From positions 1 to 21,419 of the forward strand of contig DFYV01000003.1 of the NCBI GenBank assembly GCA_002383425.1: a stretch of 21,419 bases of DNA. The letters run 5' to 3'. The notes below the pieces were generated by a model. It made no database searches. It was not told the DNA's origin and saw only the letters and a list, made by a program, of their open reading frames with translations. Origin of the DNA: Bacteroidales bacterium UBA4073 (GTDB taxonomy: Bacteria > Bacteroidota > Bacteroidia > Bacteroidales > Tenuifilaceae). This document shows, piece after piece, positions 1 through 7,580 of this stretch. Numbering within the stretch: position 1 is the first letter of the stretch; every line of letters starts with the position of its first letter. The position numbers and the translations under genes are program-made.

Positions 1-1
1 T

Positions 2-71
2 GTTGAAGTTGATGGTTGATGGTTAATGGTTGACGGTTCACGTTTAACGTTTAACGTTTAACGTTTAACTC
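2..71. repeat. Degenerate 7-bp tandem repeat, TTGATGG/TTAACGT type
   Basis: Ten consecutive 7-bp steps can be read without a slip: GTTGAAG, TTGATGG twice, TTAATGG, TTGACGG, TTCACGT, TTAACGT three times, TTAACTC. The unit drifts gradually from a TTGATGG form to a TTAACGT form. A period of 7 is not a multiple of 3 and I see no gene here. It is the first sub-block of the non-coding repeat region that fills 1-299. Confidence 0.9.
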
Positions 72-75
72 TTTT

Positions 76-117
76 TGTTCGTTGTTCGGAAGAATAGTTG
101 ATGGTTGATGGTTGATG
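76..117. repeat. TGTTCGTTGTTCG word plus three GTTGATG units
   Basis: Positions 76-88 carry TGTTCGTTGTTCG. Shortly after come ATA and three exact GTTGATG units at 97-117. The same 13-bp word, a five-base spacer, ATA and GTTGATG-type units recur in the same order and orientation at 18681-18729, so this is a dispersed repeat rather than chance simple sequence. Bases 118-142 are a looser GATGG/GGTTG-rich continuation. Confidence 0.85.
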
Positions 118-142
118 TGATGATGGATAATGGTTGGGTTTT

Positions 143-299
143 GAATTTTGAATCTGAAATCTGGAATTTGAAATCTTAAATCTGGAATATTGAATTTGGA
201 ATTTGGAATCTCGAACCCTTAACCTTTAACCTTTAACCTTTAACTTTTAACTTTTAACCTTGAACATCGAACCTCAAACCTCAAACCTCAAACTTTGAC
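143..299. repeat. Degenerate heptamer array (GAATCTG to GAACCTC), abutting the pnp stop
   Basis: Twenty-two heptamers run in uninterrupted register from 143 to 296. The first ten are (G/A)AAT-type units such as GAATCTG, AAATCTG and GAATTTG. Then come TAACCTT and TAACTTT units, and finally GAACCTC and AAACCTC units. The consensus is roughly (G/A/T)AA(T/C)(C/T)T(T/G/C). The periodicity runs into the stop codon of the purine nucleoside phosphorylase gene (complement of 300-302). No hairpin terminator for that operon is visible, so the array occupies the place where a terminator would be expected. Confidence 0.9.
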
Positions 300-1109
300 T
301 TAAAGAGTAGAAAGCATTTGCCTGAATAAACTCGTCATTTTTTGTTCGGCCATGGCCCCTACCTTTATAACATCCTCATTTGAAACCTCAACAATTTTTC
401 CAGGTACACCTAAATCGGTAATAATTGATATGGCAAAAACAGACATGTTCATATGGCGGGCAACAATAACCTCTGGAACAGTTGACATGCCTACGGCATC
501 GCCACCAATAATACGGAAGTATTGGTATTCCTTTGGCGTTTCGAAAGTTGGACCAGTGGTACCCACATAACAACCCTCCTGCAACTTAACCCCCATTTCG
601 TTACCAATCTTTTTTGCCAAAGCAATCAAACTGTGGTCGTATGGTTTGTGCATATCGGGGAAACGGGGACCCAACTCGTCAATGTTTTGGCCAATAAGAG
701 GATTTGGTAACAGGTTGATATGGTCGTTAATAATCATCAAATCACCAATCTCAAAATCCGGATTAATCCCTCCGCTGGCATTCGACACAAAAAGGGATTT
801 TATACCCAAAAATTTCATCACCCTAACCGGGAAGGTTACCTGTTTCATGTCGTAACCCTCATAGTAGTGGAAACGGCCCTGCATGGCTACCACTTTTTTC
901 CCACCAAAAATACCAAATATCAATCGCCCCGTATGTCCCTCTACGGTCGAAACGGGGAAATTCGGTATCTCCTTATAGTCCAGTACCTGTTGATTTTCAA
1001 TTTCACGAACCAAACCGCCCAAACCAGTTCCAAGAATAATTCCCACCTCGGGCTCTATGGTAACCTTACCCTTGATGTATGTTACCGTTTGCTTTATTTT
1101 CTCTAACAT
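300..1109 (-). CDS. Purine nucleoside phosphorylase, trimeric (PNP-I) type
   Basis: Cytosolic enzyme that cleaves purine nucleosides with phosphate to the free base and ribose-1-phosphate (purine salvage). The 269 residues match the family length. Motifs in order: GTGLGGL (27-33, phosphate loop), EGHTGRL (57-63), QGRFHYYEGY (77-86), NASGGIN (110-116), TFETP with base-binding Glu190 (188-192), and GGDAVGMSTVPE (202-213). By alignment from memory, the residue matching human PNP Asn243 is Asp232 (IITDLGVPG), which may affect 6-oxo versus 6-amino purine choice. ATG start. The start overlaps the end of lpxK by 44 bp, so the two are very probably cotranscribed from the permease gene downward. The gene ends directly against a heptamer repeat array. 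The family call is secure; substrate preference is open. Confidence 0.93.
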   Translation of the reverse strand: MLEKIKQTVTYIKGKVTIEPEVGIILGTGLGGLVREIENQQVLDYKEIPNFPVSTVEGHTGRLIFGIFGGKKVVAMQGRFHYYEGYDMKQVTFPVRVMKFLGIKSLFVSNASGGINPDFEIGDLMIINDHINLLPNPLIGQNIDELGPRFPDMHKPYDHSLIALAKKIGNEMGVKLQEGCYVGTTGPTFETPKEYQYFRIIGGDAVGMSTVPEVIVARHMNMSVFAISIITDLGVPGKIVEVSNEDVIKVGAMAEQKMTSLFRQMLSTL

Positions 1110-2130
1110 ATTCTACTATTTGACTGTTAAACCTTTTTTCACTGTTACCTAAAAAGTAAACCTCAAGCGGCAGGTAGTAAACACGCCTTTTAACATCCGG
1201 AGGCAAGTTTAGCCCACGGATCCGGGCAGCATCCTTCTCGGTTGTTACCAGTAATGTATCGTTTGAGGCGATTTCAAAAATAGATAAAATTTCCTTAACT
1301 GAAAAATTGTGATGATCGGCAAAGATTTTCGTGCCTGTCAATTTGTAATTTTTTTCAAGTTGATTGAAAAATGGCCTTGGATTTGCAATCCCGGATACTG
1401 CGAAGATGCTTGTATTTAGATTAAAACTAAATCCTTCGCCATTTGCAAATACCGCACTTGGTTCACCGTACTTTACCGATGTAAAGTAAATGGTCTGATT
1501 TTGCCTGATTTTAAGCCTTTGGGCAATAACATGCTGCTCCTCCAGCGATAGATTTACCGGGCATTTGCTCACAATAATGATATCAGCTCGTTTTACCTCG
1601 GCAATGCTATCGCGTAGGTTTCCGGCAGGAAGAAGAAAATCGCTATAAATAGGACGATTATAATCGACCATCAGAATATTGAGCCCTGCCTTTACCCAGC
1701 GGTGCTGAAAGGCGTCATCCAGAATCACTACCTCAATATCAGGGAATGCTCCAATAAGCTCAACCATACCGCTTAACCTATCCTCGTGCACCGCACACGC
1801 TGCATCGTTGTGCTTCAGCTTTAGCTGAAGGGGTTCATCGCCAACCTCAGTGGCCAGTGAATCTTTATCAACAATTCTAAATCCCTTAGTTTTTCGGCCA
1901 TAGCCTCTACTTAGTAGTGCTGTTTTAAAATTGGGCTTAAGCAGATTGATAAGATAGTCGGTATGGGGAGTTTTACCGGTTCCACCAACAGTGATATTAC
2001 CTACACAAATGGTGGGCAGGTCAAACTCAAAGCCACGCAAAACGTTTATATCGAAAAGTAAATTTCGAACTTTTACGACCAACCAGTATGGCCATGAAAA
2101 AGGTATAAGTAAAATGCGTAACTTTTGCAT
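1066..2130 (-). CDS. lpxK: Tetraacyldisaccharide 4'-kinase (lipid A biosynthesis)
   Basis: Inner-membrane-associated kinase that phosphorylates the 4' position of the tetraacyldisaccharide-1-phosphate to give lipid IVA. Its presence implies an outer membrane with lipid A. The 354 residues fit the family. Hydrophobic/basic N-terminus (about 1-25), Walker A loop GNITVGGTGKTP (44-55), LSRGYGRKTKG (73-83), VGDEP (96-100), the diagnostic LDDAFQHR (137-144) and LLPAGNLRD (166-174). ATG start with an A/T-rich leader and no Shine-Dalgarno. It lies 21 bp downstream of the permease gene and overlaps the purine nucleoside phosphorylase start by 44 bp, consistent with a three-gene operon. All expected motifs appear intact. 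Confidence 0.97.
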   Translation of the reverse strand: MQKLRILLIPFSWPYWLVVKVRNLLFDINVLRGFEFDLPTICVGNITVGGTGKTPHTDYLINLLKPNFKTALLSRGYGRKTKGFRIVDKDSLATEVGDEPLQLKLKHNDAACAVHEDRLSGMVELIGAFPDIEVVILDDAFQHRWVKAGLNILMVDYNRPIYSDFLLPAGNLRDSIAEVKRADIIIVSKCPVNLSLEEQHVIAQRLKIRQNQTIYFTSVKYGEPSAVFANGEGFSFNLNTSIFAVSGIANPRPFFNQLEKNYKLTGTKIFADHHNFSVKEILSIFEIASNDTLLVTTEKDAARIRGLNLPPDVKRRVYYLPLEVYFLGNSEKRFNSQIVEYVRENKANGNIHQG

Positions 2131-2151
2131 GGTTTAAATTGATTTTTTACC

Positions 2152-3393
2152 CTAATCAAATTTTAAAGTTTTATCGGGGCTTATGCGGGAAATGACCATC
2201 GAAGGAACAACCAGCATAGCCACCCCAATGGCAAAAGCCAGGATATTTAAAAGGAGAACCTGCCACCAGACAATACTGATGGGTACTTCGGAAAGAAAGT
2301 AGAAGGCCTCATTCAGCTTAACAATTCCAAACTGCTTTTGCACGAAACAGATTAGTAAACCGGTAAATGTTCCAATAATTAAACCGCTTAGCATGATAAA
2401 GCTCGATTGTATCAAAAAAATCTTCCTAACGCTTCTATTTGATGCTCCCATTGATTTTAGCAGGCCAATGGTCGAAGTTTTTTCAAGGATAACAATCAGT
2501 AGTCCCGAAATCATGTTTATGGCAGCCACCAGCAACATTAAAACTATTAGAACCGCCGCATTGATATCCTGTAGGTTTAACCAGTCGAAGATGTTAGGAT
2601 ACAAATCAACAATACTTTGTACTTTAAGACGGGAGCCATCATCGAGAAAAACAAAACCTGCAATGTCATCCACCTCAACCCATAGCCTATCAACCTGGTC
2701 GATATCATCAACCAAAATCTCAAAGCCTGTGGCCTGATTTTCGTTCCAGCCGTTGAGCTTCTGGATGTGCTTAATGTCGCAAAGCACAAACATCTTGTCG
2801 AATTCAACCATTTTAGTATCATAAATACCGGTTACGGTAAACCGTCGGTAGCGAGGAGGTTCCTGAACAAAAAACATATCGTAAGTATCACCAACTTTCA
2901 ATCTAAGCAAGTTTGCCAGTGTTTTCGATATAATAGTAGCATTGGTGGAAACCGAATCGGAAACGGTAAAGGCTTCACCCTCAATTAAATTCTTTTGAAA
3001 AAACGACCAATCGAAATCGGAGGCAATGCCCTTCAGGACAACGCCCTGGATATCGGTATCGGTCTTAATAATACCTGCCTTTATGGCAAACTTTTGTATA
3101 TGCCTGATGCCATCAATCTTAAGAATATCGTTTGTAATGGAAAGGTTTGTAGGTATTGGATTAGTTTCGAGCGATTGGTTACTGTCGTAGTTTGATATTT
3201 GGATATGGCTACCAAAGCCTACAACCTTTTGTTTTATTTCGGTTTTAAAACCGGTAATTATGGCAATGGCAACAATCATAACTGCTACGCTAAGCGCCAC
3301 TGATGCAATGGTAATACGGATGAACGGGCGCGAAAGGCTTTGCTTTCCGGAGCCACTATGGAAACGCTTTGCTATGTAATGCTCAAAACTCAT
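2152..3393 (-). CDS. LolC/LolE-family ABC transporter permease (FtsX superfamily)
   Basis: Inner-membrane permease of the lipoprotein-releasing type, expected to work with a LolD-like ATPase encoded elsewhere to release lipoproteins for the outer membrane. The 413 residues show the classic layout: an N-terminal transmembrane helix (about 24-48), a large periplasmic MacB-like domain (about 50-270), then three helices (about 277-303, 325-351, 376-401) forming the FtsX domain. The cytoplasmic coupling segment EKTSTIGLLKSMGAS lies at 304-318. ATG start, no Shine-Dalgarno. It is first in the operon with lpxK and the nucleoside phosphorylase. LolC, LolE and LolF/LolCE hybrids cannot be told apart here, so no gene symbol is given. 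No TAnnTTTG box was found in its upstream gap. Confidence 0.88.
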   Translation of the reverse strand: MSFEHYIAKRFHSGSGKQSLSRPFIRITIASVALSVAVMIVAIAIITGFKTEIKQKVVGFGSHIQISNYDSNQSLETNPIPTNLSITNDILKIDGIRHIQKFAIKAGIIKTDTDIQGVVLKGIASDFDWSFFQKNLIEGEAFTVSDSVSTNATIISKTLANLLRLKVGDTYDMFFVQEPPRYRRFTVTGIYDTKMVEFDKMFVLCDIKHIQKLNGWNENQATGFEILVDDIDQVDRLWVEVDDIAGFVFLDDGSRLKVQSIVDLYPNIFDWLNLQDINAAVLIVLMLLVAAINMISGLLIVILEKTSTIGLLKSMGASNRSVRKIFLIQSSFIMLSGLIIGTFTGLLICFVQKQFGIVKLNEAFYFLSEVPISIVWWQVLLLNILAFAIGVAMLVVPSMVISRISPDKTLKFD

Positions 3394-3502
3394 TTATAAG
3401 TTATTTAATAATTAAGCCTAGTATAAAAGCATGTTTTATTTTAGCAAATCGAATTATGTTATTGATTGTCATCATTTTAAAAATATTGTGAAATTTGTCT
3501 TA

Positions 3503-3545
3503 TTTATGAACTTTATGAACTTTATGAACTTTCAACTTTATAAAC
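3503..3545. repeat. Short 9-bp tandem repeat, TTTATGAAC
   Basis: Three exact copies of TTTATGAAC (3503-3511, 3512-3520, 3521-3529) are followed by two decayed units, TTTCAAC (7 bp) and TTTATAAAC (9 bp). It lies in the gap between the RNase H stop and the permease start, 21 bp past the RNase H stop codon. The GAAC core recalls the heptamer arrays elsewhere in the window, but the main period here is 9. The rest of the gap (3394-3502) is A/T-rich and I see no further element in it. Confidence 0.9.
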
Positions 3546-3566
3546 TTTTTAGACTGAACCCATAAT

Positions 3567-4199
3567 TTACTTCCGGCCAAAATCGGCAGGTATTTCGCCC
3601 CAGTACTGCGTTTCCCACTTAAGTATTCGATTTTTCCAGGTATTCTCCCTCAACCATTTTTCAGCTCGTTGTATTAGCTCAAAAAGTATTTTATTCCTTT
3701 CGGTACGTTTTAGTTTTGTTCTTGCCTGCTTTGCCCTAACCCAGCTGATGGCAGTCAGTGAATCCGTATAGATTGGTATTTCACTGCCTTTCGTTTTAAG
3801 TAATGCTAAGCCATGGACAATGGCAAGGAACTCACCAACGTTATTGGTGGCGTCAGGGAAAGTCCCCTGATGAAAAATCAGTTTCCCGGTTTGGCAGTCA
3901 ACCCCCTGATACTCCATCTCCAGTGTGATTGTATTCCATGCAGCATCAACAGCAAGCGAAGGGAATATGGGTTTAGGTGTATTCTCATCCACATGGAAAA
4001 GGACTTCCTCTTCTTTGCTCAGGCTTTTGTATGCCTCATAGCCCATTTCAAAAGCCCGCTGAGCGGCTATCTTACTTGGAAAGCCTTTATACTTGGCTTC
4101 AGGAAATCCCTTTACCTGTTTTTCACAATCGTTCCAATTTTCGTATATCCCTGGTTTTAGACCTTTCCAAACCACGTAATGAGTAACTTTCTTGGCCAT
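3567..4199 (-). CDS. Ribonuclease H with N-terminal viroplasmin-like domain
   Basis: Degrades the RNA strand of RNA-DNA hybrids. The 210 residues combine an N-terminal hybrid-binding domain (about 4-52: YVVWKGLKPGIYENW, then GFPEAKYKGF) with a C-terminal RNase H1 catalytic domain (about 80-210). The four acidic catalytic positions are visible: Asp85 (AVDAAWN), Glu123 (NVGEFLA), Asp146 (IYTDSLTA) and Asp206 (PADFGRK). The basic segment between the third and fourth residues (KQARTKLKRTERNK) fits the substrate-handling region. ATG start. It lies 27 bp downstream of the muramidase gene, so probably cotranscribed. The 'caulimovirus' domain name is historical; this arrangement is normal in Bacteroidota and not evidence of a virus. 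Confidence 0.95.
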   Translation of the reverse strand: MAKKVTHYVVWKGLKPGIYENWNDCEKQVKGFPEAKYKGFPSKIAAQRAFEMGYEAYKSLSKEEEVLFHVDENTPKPIFPSLAVDAAWNTITLEMEYQGVDCQTGKLIFHQGTFPDATNNVGEFLAIVHGLALLKTKGSEIPIYTDSLTAISWVRAKQARTKLKRTERNKILFELIQRAEKWLRENTWKNRILKWETQYWGEIPADFGRK

Positions 4200-4226
4200 T
4201 TTATTAACATAAGAAATTTTTCAAAG

Positions 4227-5402
4227 TTATTCAAAATCGGAGTAAAGTAAGTATTTTTTTCTGAGCTGTCTATACTGGTCAAGGGCTGGTTGCCACGTGG
4301 CTCGTATTTCTTCAGGGGTTAACCTATTCTCAATTTGCTTGCGTAACTCATCTGTTCCGGCAAGCAGGTTGAAAAAACTATTGAAGAATTTATCCTTTTC
4401 CGGATACCTATTGTATGAGTATATTAGCCAGTCGAGAATAATCTCACGGCGGTCAAGAAAGTAGCTAACCGAGTAATCCCTTAGATCGATGCCGTAAACA
4501 GGTTTTCCCTTATATGGTGGGTTAATGCTGGCACCCCTTTTTTCAAAGGGCATATACCGGAAACCCTTGTCCGGAAAATTTGGATAACCAAAAACCTGGA
4601 AGGGATAATCGGTTCCACGTCCAACGCTTACCACGGTACCTTCAAAAAGCCCAAGCGAAGGATAAAGGAGTATGGAAAGGTGATTGGGCAGGTTTGGCGA
4701 TGGCCTCACGGGCAATGCGGTTGTCATGTTGTGGTTGTACCCCGCGCAAGGAATAACCGTTAGCTCACAGGTTATACCCCCCTTAAGCCAGCCTTCACCG
4801 TTGATCATTCGGGCATACTCACCAATGGTCATGCCGTGTACAAGGGGAACAGGATGCATACCAACGAACGAACGAAAGGCTGTGTCGAGCACCGGACCAT
4901 CAACATAAAAACCATTGGGATTAGGCCTATCGAGAATTATTAGTGGCTTTCCATTTTCGGCGCACGCCTCCATCACGTAATGCATAGTTGATATGTAGGT
5001 GTAAAACCTAACCCCAACATCCTGCAAATCAAAAATTACAACATCAACATCGCATAAATCATTTGACTTTGGCTTTTTACTACCGCCATACAACGAAATT
5101 ACGGGTAAGCCTGTTGTTCTATCGGTATAATTTCCAATTAGTTCACCTGCCTCAAAATCGCCCCTAAATCCGTGTTCGGGGCTAAAAATCTTTACCACTG
5201 ATACACCCAACGAAATCAAAGTATCAACAAGGTGCTTTGAGCCCACCAGCGTGGTATGGTTAGCCACAACCGCTACACGCTTACCTTGAATCAGGGGAAG
5301 GTAGCTGTTTATTGCCCGTGCGCCAGGCAGAATCTCCTGCGCCCTAACGGTAACCAGTAATACTGAAACCATCAGGGTTAATGCTATTTTTTTAAAAATC
5401 AT
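4227..5402 (-). CDS. namZ: NamZ/DUF1343-family exo-beta-N-acetylmuramidase, secreted
   Basis: Predicted periplasmic enzyme removing terminal N-acetylmuramic acid from peptidoglycan fragments (cell-wall recycling), by relation to the characterised NamZ family. The ATG at 5402 gives a 391-residue product with a good signal peptide: Met-Ile-Phe-Lys-Lys, a hydrophobic core, cleavage near VRA|Q. An in-frame TTG 15 bp upstream (5417) adds only Leu-Lys-Gly-Gly and is rejected. With numbering from the TTG (subtract 5 for the ATG), family motifs are SPEHGFRG (79-86, the likely acidic active site), FDLQDVGVRFYTY (129-141), LDRPNP (162-167), RPSPNLP (238-244) and GRGTDYPF (267-274). A G-rich run (AAAGGGGGGC) sits just before the ATG. 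First gene of a two-gene unit with RNase H, divergent from sppA. Confidence 0.9.
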   Translation of the reverse strand: MIFKKIALTLMVSVLLVTVRAQEILPGARAINSYLPLIQGKRVAVVANHTTLVGSKHLVDTLISLGVSVVKIFSPEHGFRGDFEAGELIGNYTDRTTGLPVISLYGGSKKPKSNDLCDVDVVIFDLQDVGVRFYTYISTMHYVMEACAENGKPLIILDRPNPNGFYVDGPVLDTAFRSFVGMHPVPLVHGMTIGEYARMINGEGWLKGGITCELTVIPCAGYNHNMTTALPVRPSPNLPNHLSILLYPSLGLFEGTVVSVGRGTDYPFQVFGYPNFPDKGFRYMPFEKRGASINPPYKGKPVYGIDLRDYSVSYFLDRREIILDWLIYSYNRYPEKDKFFNSFFNLLAGTDELRKQIENRLTPEEIRATWQPALDQYRQLRKKYLLYSDFE

Positions 5403-5410
5403 GCCCCCCT

Positions 5411-5444
5411 TTAGCAAAATATGCGTTATTTATGGTTTTGCTAA
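5411..5444. promoter_or_regulatory. 9-bp perfect inverted repeat in the namZ leader
   Basis: TTAGCAAAA (5411-5419) and TTTTGCTAA (5436-5444) are perfect complements separated by 16 bp. It begins 8 bp upstream of the preferred namZ ATG. It could be a DNA operator, or a hairpin in the namZ leader whose second arm ends beside the G-rich run before the ATG. No TAnnTTTG box was found on either strand of the 5403-5618 gap; the closest plus-strand match is TAACTTTA at 5561-5568. A regulatory role is inference. Confidence 0.5.
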
Positions 5445-5618
5445 GGTAGAAAATAATTTATACACCAAAAAGTTAAGGATTATGAACTTGCCTATCCTAA
5501 TTTTAATAAAACCAAATCAATCTTCGACAAAAAAATTATCCCCACACAAATATTTTTATGTAACTTTATCAAGCTAAAAAAGTCATATAAGCATAAAAAA
5601 AATTAAACTTTTGAAACC

Positions 5619-7385
5619 ATGAAGCAATTCTTCAAGTATGTACTGGCCACAGTAGTTGGCATAGTAATCTCCTTAATTGTAGTTTTTTTATTGTTCATGG
5701 GGATTGCGGGCGCAATTGTATCGACTGCCGATAAGGAGGTAAAAGTTGAGCCCAATTCAATTCTTTATGTCGATTTAAAACAGGAGATTGTCGATAGGAG
5801 TACCGATGACCCCTTTAGCGGATTTGACTTTACCTCGTTCCAGCCTAATAGCCCTATGGGATTAAACCAAATCCTCAAGGCTATAGCCAATGCCAAAGTC
5901 GATCCCAATATCAAGGGCATCCTTCTTGAAATTGATGCTGTTAATGCAGGAGCTGCAACCACTGAGGAAATACGCAATGCCCTCATCGATTTTAAATCGT
6001 CGGGTAAGTTTCTTTACGCTTACAGCGATACCTACAGCCAAAAAGCATACTACCTGGCATCGGCTGCCGATAGTATCTTTCTTAACCCTGAGGGTATGGT
6101 TGAATGGCTTGGCTTGCGCTCTGAAATAATGTTTTTCAAAAAAGCTTTAGAAAAACTGGGTGTTGAACCTCAAATCTTACGCCACGGCAAGTTCAAAAGT
6201 GCAGTTGAGCCTTTCATGCTCGATAAAATGAGCCCCGAAAACCGTGAGCAAACCCTAACCTACATCTCATCCATCTGGAACCAATGGGTTAAGGGTATTT
6301 CCGAAACTCGTGGCATATCGTCCGATAAGCTTAACAGCATTGCCAATAACATGGAAATTTTCAATGGTAAAAAGGCTCTTGAAAATAACCTTATTGATGG
6401 ATTAATCTATAAGGATGAACTTATTGCTACACTAAAAAACAAGCTGGGCGTTGAAGAAAAAAAGGATTTAAGCAGCATTGAGCTAAAAAAATACTTTAAA
6501 GCACCCGATGTAGCCAAACAAAAATTCTCAAAGGATAAAATTGCTATTATATATGCCTCAGGTGAAATCGGAATGGGCGAAGGCGATAACGATAATATTG
6601 GTTCCGAAGGCCTTTCTCGTGCCATTCGCAAGGCTCGCCGCGATAGCTCCATCAAAGCTATTGTTTTCCGTATCAACTCACCAGGTGGCAGCGCCTTGGC
6701 CTCAGAGGTTATATGGCGCGAGGTTGATTTAGCCGCTAAGGTTAAACCAGTTGTTGTTTCCATGGGCGATGTTGCCGCTTCGGGCGGTTACTATATTGCT
6801 TCACCGGCTAACACCATCCTGGCAAATCCTACCACAATTACCGGTTCCATAGGTGTTTTTGGGCTATTCTTCAACCTGCAAAAAACCCTCGATAGTAAGC
6901 TGGGCATAAATGTAGATGTTGTAAAAACCAACGAACATGCCGATTTCTTTAGTATATACCGACCTATGACAGCCGAAGAAAAGGCCGTAGGCCAAATGTA
7001 TGTTGAGCAAACATACCAAACCTTTATTGACCACGTTTCGGCTGGCCGTAGTATTCCTACTGAACAGGTTGACGCCATTGGTCAAGGGCGTGTATGGAGC
7101 GGTGTAAATGCTAAGGAAATAAAGCTTATTGATGGGTTCGGAGGTCTAACCGATGCCATTGAACTAGCTGCCGAAAAAGCAGGACTGGAAAGTTACAGGC
7201 TGGTTGAACTACCCAAACAGAAAAAACTCATGGAACAGCTCATGGAGGAGATGTCATCCCAAACTAAATCATGGTTACTAAAGGATGAGCTGGGTTTACC
7301 GTTTAAAACATACAGCCGTATTCAGAGCATGATAAACAATCAGGGCGTTCAAGCTCGTATGCCCTACGATATTGAGGTTTACTAA
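5619..7385 (+). CDS. sppA: Signal peptide peptidase SppA, 67-kDa type
   Basis: Membrane-anchored serine protease that degrades cleaved signal peptides. The 588 residues contain one N-terminal transmembrane helix (about 8-33) and two tandem ClpP/crotonase-fold halves, the long form as in E. coli. The catalytic dyad is visible by alignment to E. coli Lys209/Ser409: Lys193 in the first half (FKSAVEPF) and Ser388 in the second (GDVAASGGYYIA). Other family segments are NSPGGSAL (353-360) and TITGSIGVFG (406-415). ATG start; the leader is A-rich with no Shine-Dalgarno. It appears monocistronic, ending in a strong intrinsic terminator 24 bp downstream. It diverges from namZ. Confidence 0.97.
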   Translation: MKQFFKYVLATVVGIVISLIVVFLLFMGIAGAIVSTADKEVKVEPNSILYVDLKQEIVDRSTDDPFSGFDFTSFQPNSPMGLNQILKAIANAKVDPNIKGILLEIDAVNAGAATTEEIRNALIDFKSSGKFLYAYSDTYSQKAYYLASAADSIFLNPEGMVEWLGLRSEIMFFKKALEKLGVEPQILRHGKFKSAVEPFMLDKMSPENREQTLTYISSIWNQWVKGISETRGISSDKLNSIANNMEIFNGKKALENNLIDGLIYKDELIATLKNKLGVEEKKDLSSIELKKYFKAPDVAKQKFSKDKIAIIYASGEIGMGEGDNDNIGSEGLSRAIRKARRDSSIKAIVFRINSPGGSALASEVIWREVDLAAKVKPVVVSMGDVAASGGYYIASPANTILANPTTITGSIGVFGLFFNLQKTLDSKLGINVDVVKTNEHADFFSIYRPMTAEEKAVGQMYVEQTYQTFIDHVSAGRSIPTEQVDAIGQGRVWSGVNAKEIKLIDGFGGLTDAIELAAEKAGLESYRLVELPKQKKLMEQLMEEMSSQTKSWLLKDELGLPFKTYSRIQSMINNQGVQARMPYDIEVY

Positions 7386-7408
7386 CCATTGTTACTAATA
7401 ATTACCTA

Positions 7409-7440
7409 TGCCCCGATTTGGCCAAATCGGGGCATTTTTT
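7409..7440 (+). terminator. Intrinsic terminator of sppA
   Basis: A perfect 26-bp palindrome at 7409-7434 (arm TGCCCCGATTT, centre GGCC) is followed directly by six T (7435-7440). It is G+C-rich in an A/T-rich gap and correctly placed after the sppA stop. There is no matching A-run on its left side, so it should act mainly on plus-strand transcripts. Confidence 0.93.
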
Positions 7441-7468
7441 CCCTTTACTATAAAACATGTTTCTTAAC

Positions 7469-7484
7469 ATATTTTGTAAAATAT
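7469..7484. repeat. AT-rich inverted repeat ATATTTT-GT-AAAATAT
   Basis: Seven-base perfect arms around a 2-bp centre in the gap between sppA and the GTPase gene, about 110 bp upstream of the candidate promoter box at 7581. It could be an operator, but its low complexity makes chance plausible. Confidence 0.3.
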
Positions 7485-7580
7485 TATCCATTACGCTGAA
7501 TATCAGAATTATACAATTATAATTTATACCCTGAAAACTATGCAGATTGAATAGAAATAACATTTTAAATTTTAAAAAAC

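Noticed and set aside
143..299. Telomere-like CCCTAAA-type repeat
   Set aside because: Units such as CCTTTAA resemble plant telomere heptamers only superficially. Sequence drifts from unit to unit, and the array lies next to an ordinary bacterial operon.
1..299. CRISPR array
   Set aside because: Units are 7 bp and contiguous, with no 25-40 bp repeats, no unique spacers and no cas genes.
720..1106. Plus-strand open frame of 128 codons antisense to pnp
   Set aside because: It is fully inside pnp and lpxK, has no recognisable domain, and reads as the complement of well-conserved motifs.
3567..4199. Viral origin of the RNase H gene from its caulimovirus-type domain
   Set aside because: The viroplasmin-like domain fused to RNase H1 is common in cellular genomes, and neighbouring genes are housekeeping.
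5403..5417. TTG start for namZ five codons upstream
   Set aside because: The ATG at 5402 gives a better signal peptide, and the extra residues Leu-Lys-Gly-Gly come from the G-rich leader.
6407..6763. Minus-strand open frames inside sppA
   Set aside because: sppA is intact with its catalytic residues across this stretch; the other-strand frames have low-complexity translations and no start context.
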